Positions 6,223 to 6,348 of a stretch of DNA of 6,348 bases are shown one piece after another. Within the stretch, counting starts at the first letter, position 1, and the number at the start of each line of letters is the position of its first letter. Source of the stretch: Candidatus Wirthbacteria bacterium CG2_30_54_11 (GTDB lineage Bacteria > Patescibacteriota > CG2-30-54-11); assembly GCA_001873755.1 (NCBI GenBank), contig MNZT01000056.1, forward strand, positions 3,256 to 9,603, in the 5' to 3' direction. Below the pieces are notes generated by a model. The model was not told the DNA's origin. It was given only the letters and a program-made list of their open reading frames with translations, and ran no database searches. Position numbers and translations under genes: made by a program.

Positions 6223-6348
6223 ATGATGAGCTTCAAAAGTAAACGAGAATACATCAAGGAGATCAGGGATAAATATAAACGATCCTCACGATCTCAAAAA
6301 AGCCAACTCCTCCAGGATGTCAGTGATATCACCGGGTATCATCGGAAA
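6223..6348 (+). CDS. integrase-type (DDE) transposase, N-terminal fragment
   Basis: The frame opens at ATG 6223 (a second ATG follows at once) and stays open for 42 codons to the window edge. The visible residues are rich in Lys/Arg, with K-R-E-Y-I-K-E-I-R-D-K-Y at about 7-18 and the ending T-G-Y-H-R-K at 37-42. This matches, as I recall it, the helix-turn-helix start of a common group of insertion-sequence transposases with a C-terminal retroviral-type integrase core, in which 'REYL..I..RY..A....K..ILDEF....GYHRKYAI' is the usual opening. The catalytic DDE residues would lie outside the window, so activity and exact family (IS481- or IS3-related) cannot be judged. It runs divergently from the SPFH operon, with 189 bases between the start codons. 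Confidence 0.75.
   Translation, partial: MMSFKSKREYIKEIRDKYKRSSRSQKSQLLQDVSDITGYHRK

Larger units (their letters stand above)
6134..6348 (+). mobile_element. left end of an insertion sequence (partial)
   Basis: This stretch holds the repeated sites at 6134-6153 and 6169-6188 and the start of a transposase gene, and is AT-richer than the operon. It is called as one end of an insertion sequence continuing past the right edge. The outer boundary cannot be fixed: it could be as far left as about 6091 (TGTAGCG) or 6102 (TGTTCTC), both of which begin with the TG common at ends of elements moved by retroviral-type DDE integrases. No target duplication can be judged from one end. Confidence 0.6.

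Overview
The window reads as bacterial chromosome of medium-high GC. The evidence for bacteria is a near-consensus sigma70 promoter, good Shine-Dalgarno sites, a lipobox lipoprotein and a LysM protein. The paired lipoprotein (Ig-like domain opening with a 'SWVDAPLEGE' type motif) and large single-pass LysM protein remind me of envelope protein pairs in Chloroflexota, mainly Anaerolineae. That placement rests on recalled family resemblance alone and is tentative; a candidate-phylum bacterium is also possible.

Layout. Almost everything (about 1-6033) is one leftward gene train on the minus strand. In transcription order it holds: a promoter at 6082-6110; an SPFH/stomatin-like (slipin) membrane protein; a TIM-barrel enzyme of the 3-hexulose-6-phosphate synthase / 3-keto-L-gulonate-6-phosphate decarboxylase (HUMPS) type; a PAP2 / sphingomyelin-synthase-like membrane phosphatase; a large membrane-anchored LysM protein; a secreted Ig-like lipoprotein; and the first 137 codons of a YbhN/AglD/MprF-type lipid flippase-like membrane protein that runs off the left edge. 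Junctions are tight (11-nt overlap, 4-nt overlap, 78-nt gap, 4-nt overlap, 49-nt gap), and I see no convincing terminator inside, so an operon is likely.

The right edge is different. From about 6120 the sequence becomes AT-richer, carries a repeat spaced 35 bp apart, and starts a rightward transposase gene cut by the window end. This looks like the left end of an insertion sequence that landed just upstream of the operon promoter.

How the genes may work together (inference): five of the six operon products are membrane or envelope proteins, three of them tied to lipids or lipid domains (SPFH scaffold, PAP2-type lipid phosphatase/transferase, flippase-like protein) and two to the extracytoplasmic face (LysM anchor, lipoprotein). 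The one soluble enzyme, the HUMPS-like barrel, is the odd member. It keeps the DxKxxD metal/catalytic motif and the HRxRD motif but lacks the usual first Asp and the usual C-terminal phosphate-binding GR motif, so its substrate is open. No tRNA, rRNA, CRISPR or riboswitch was recognised.
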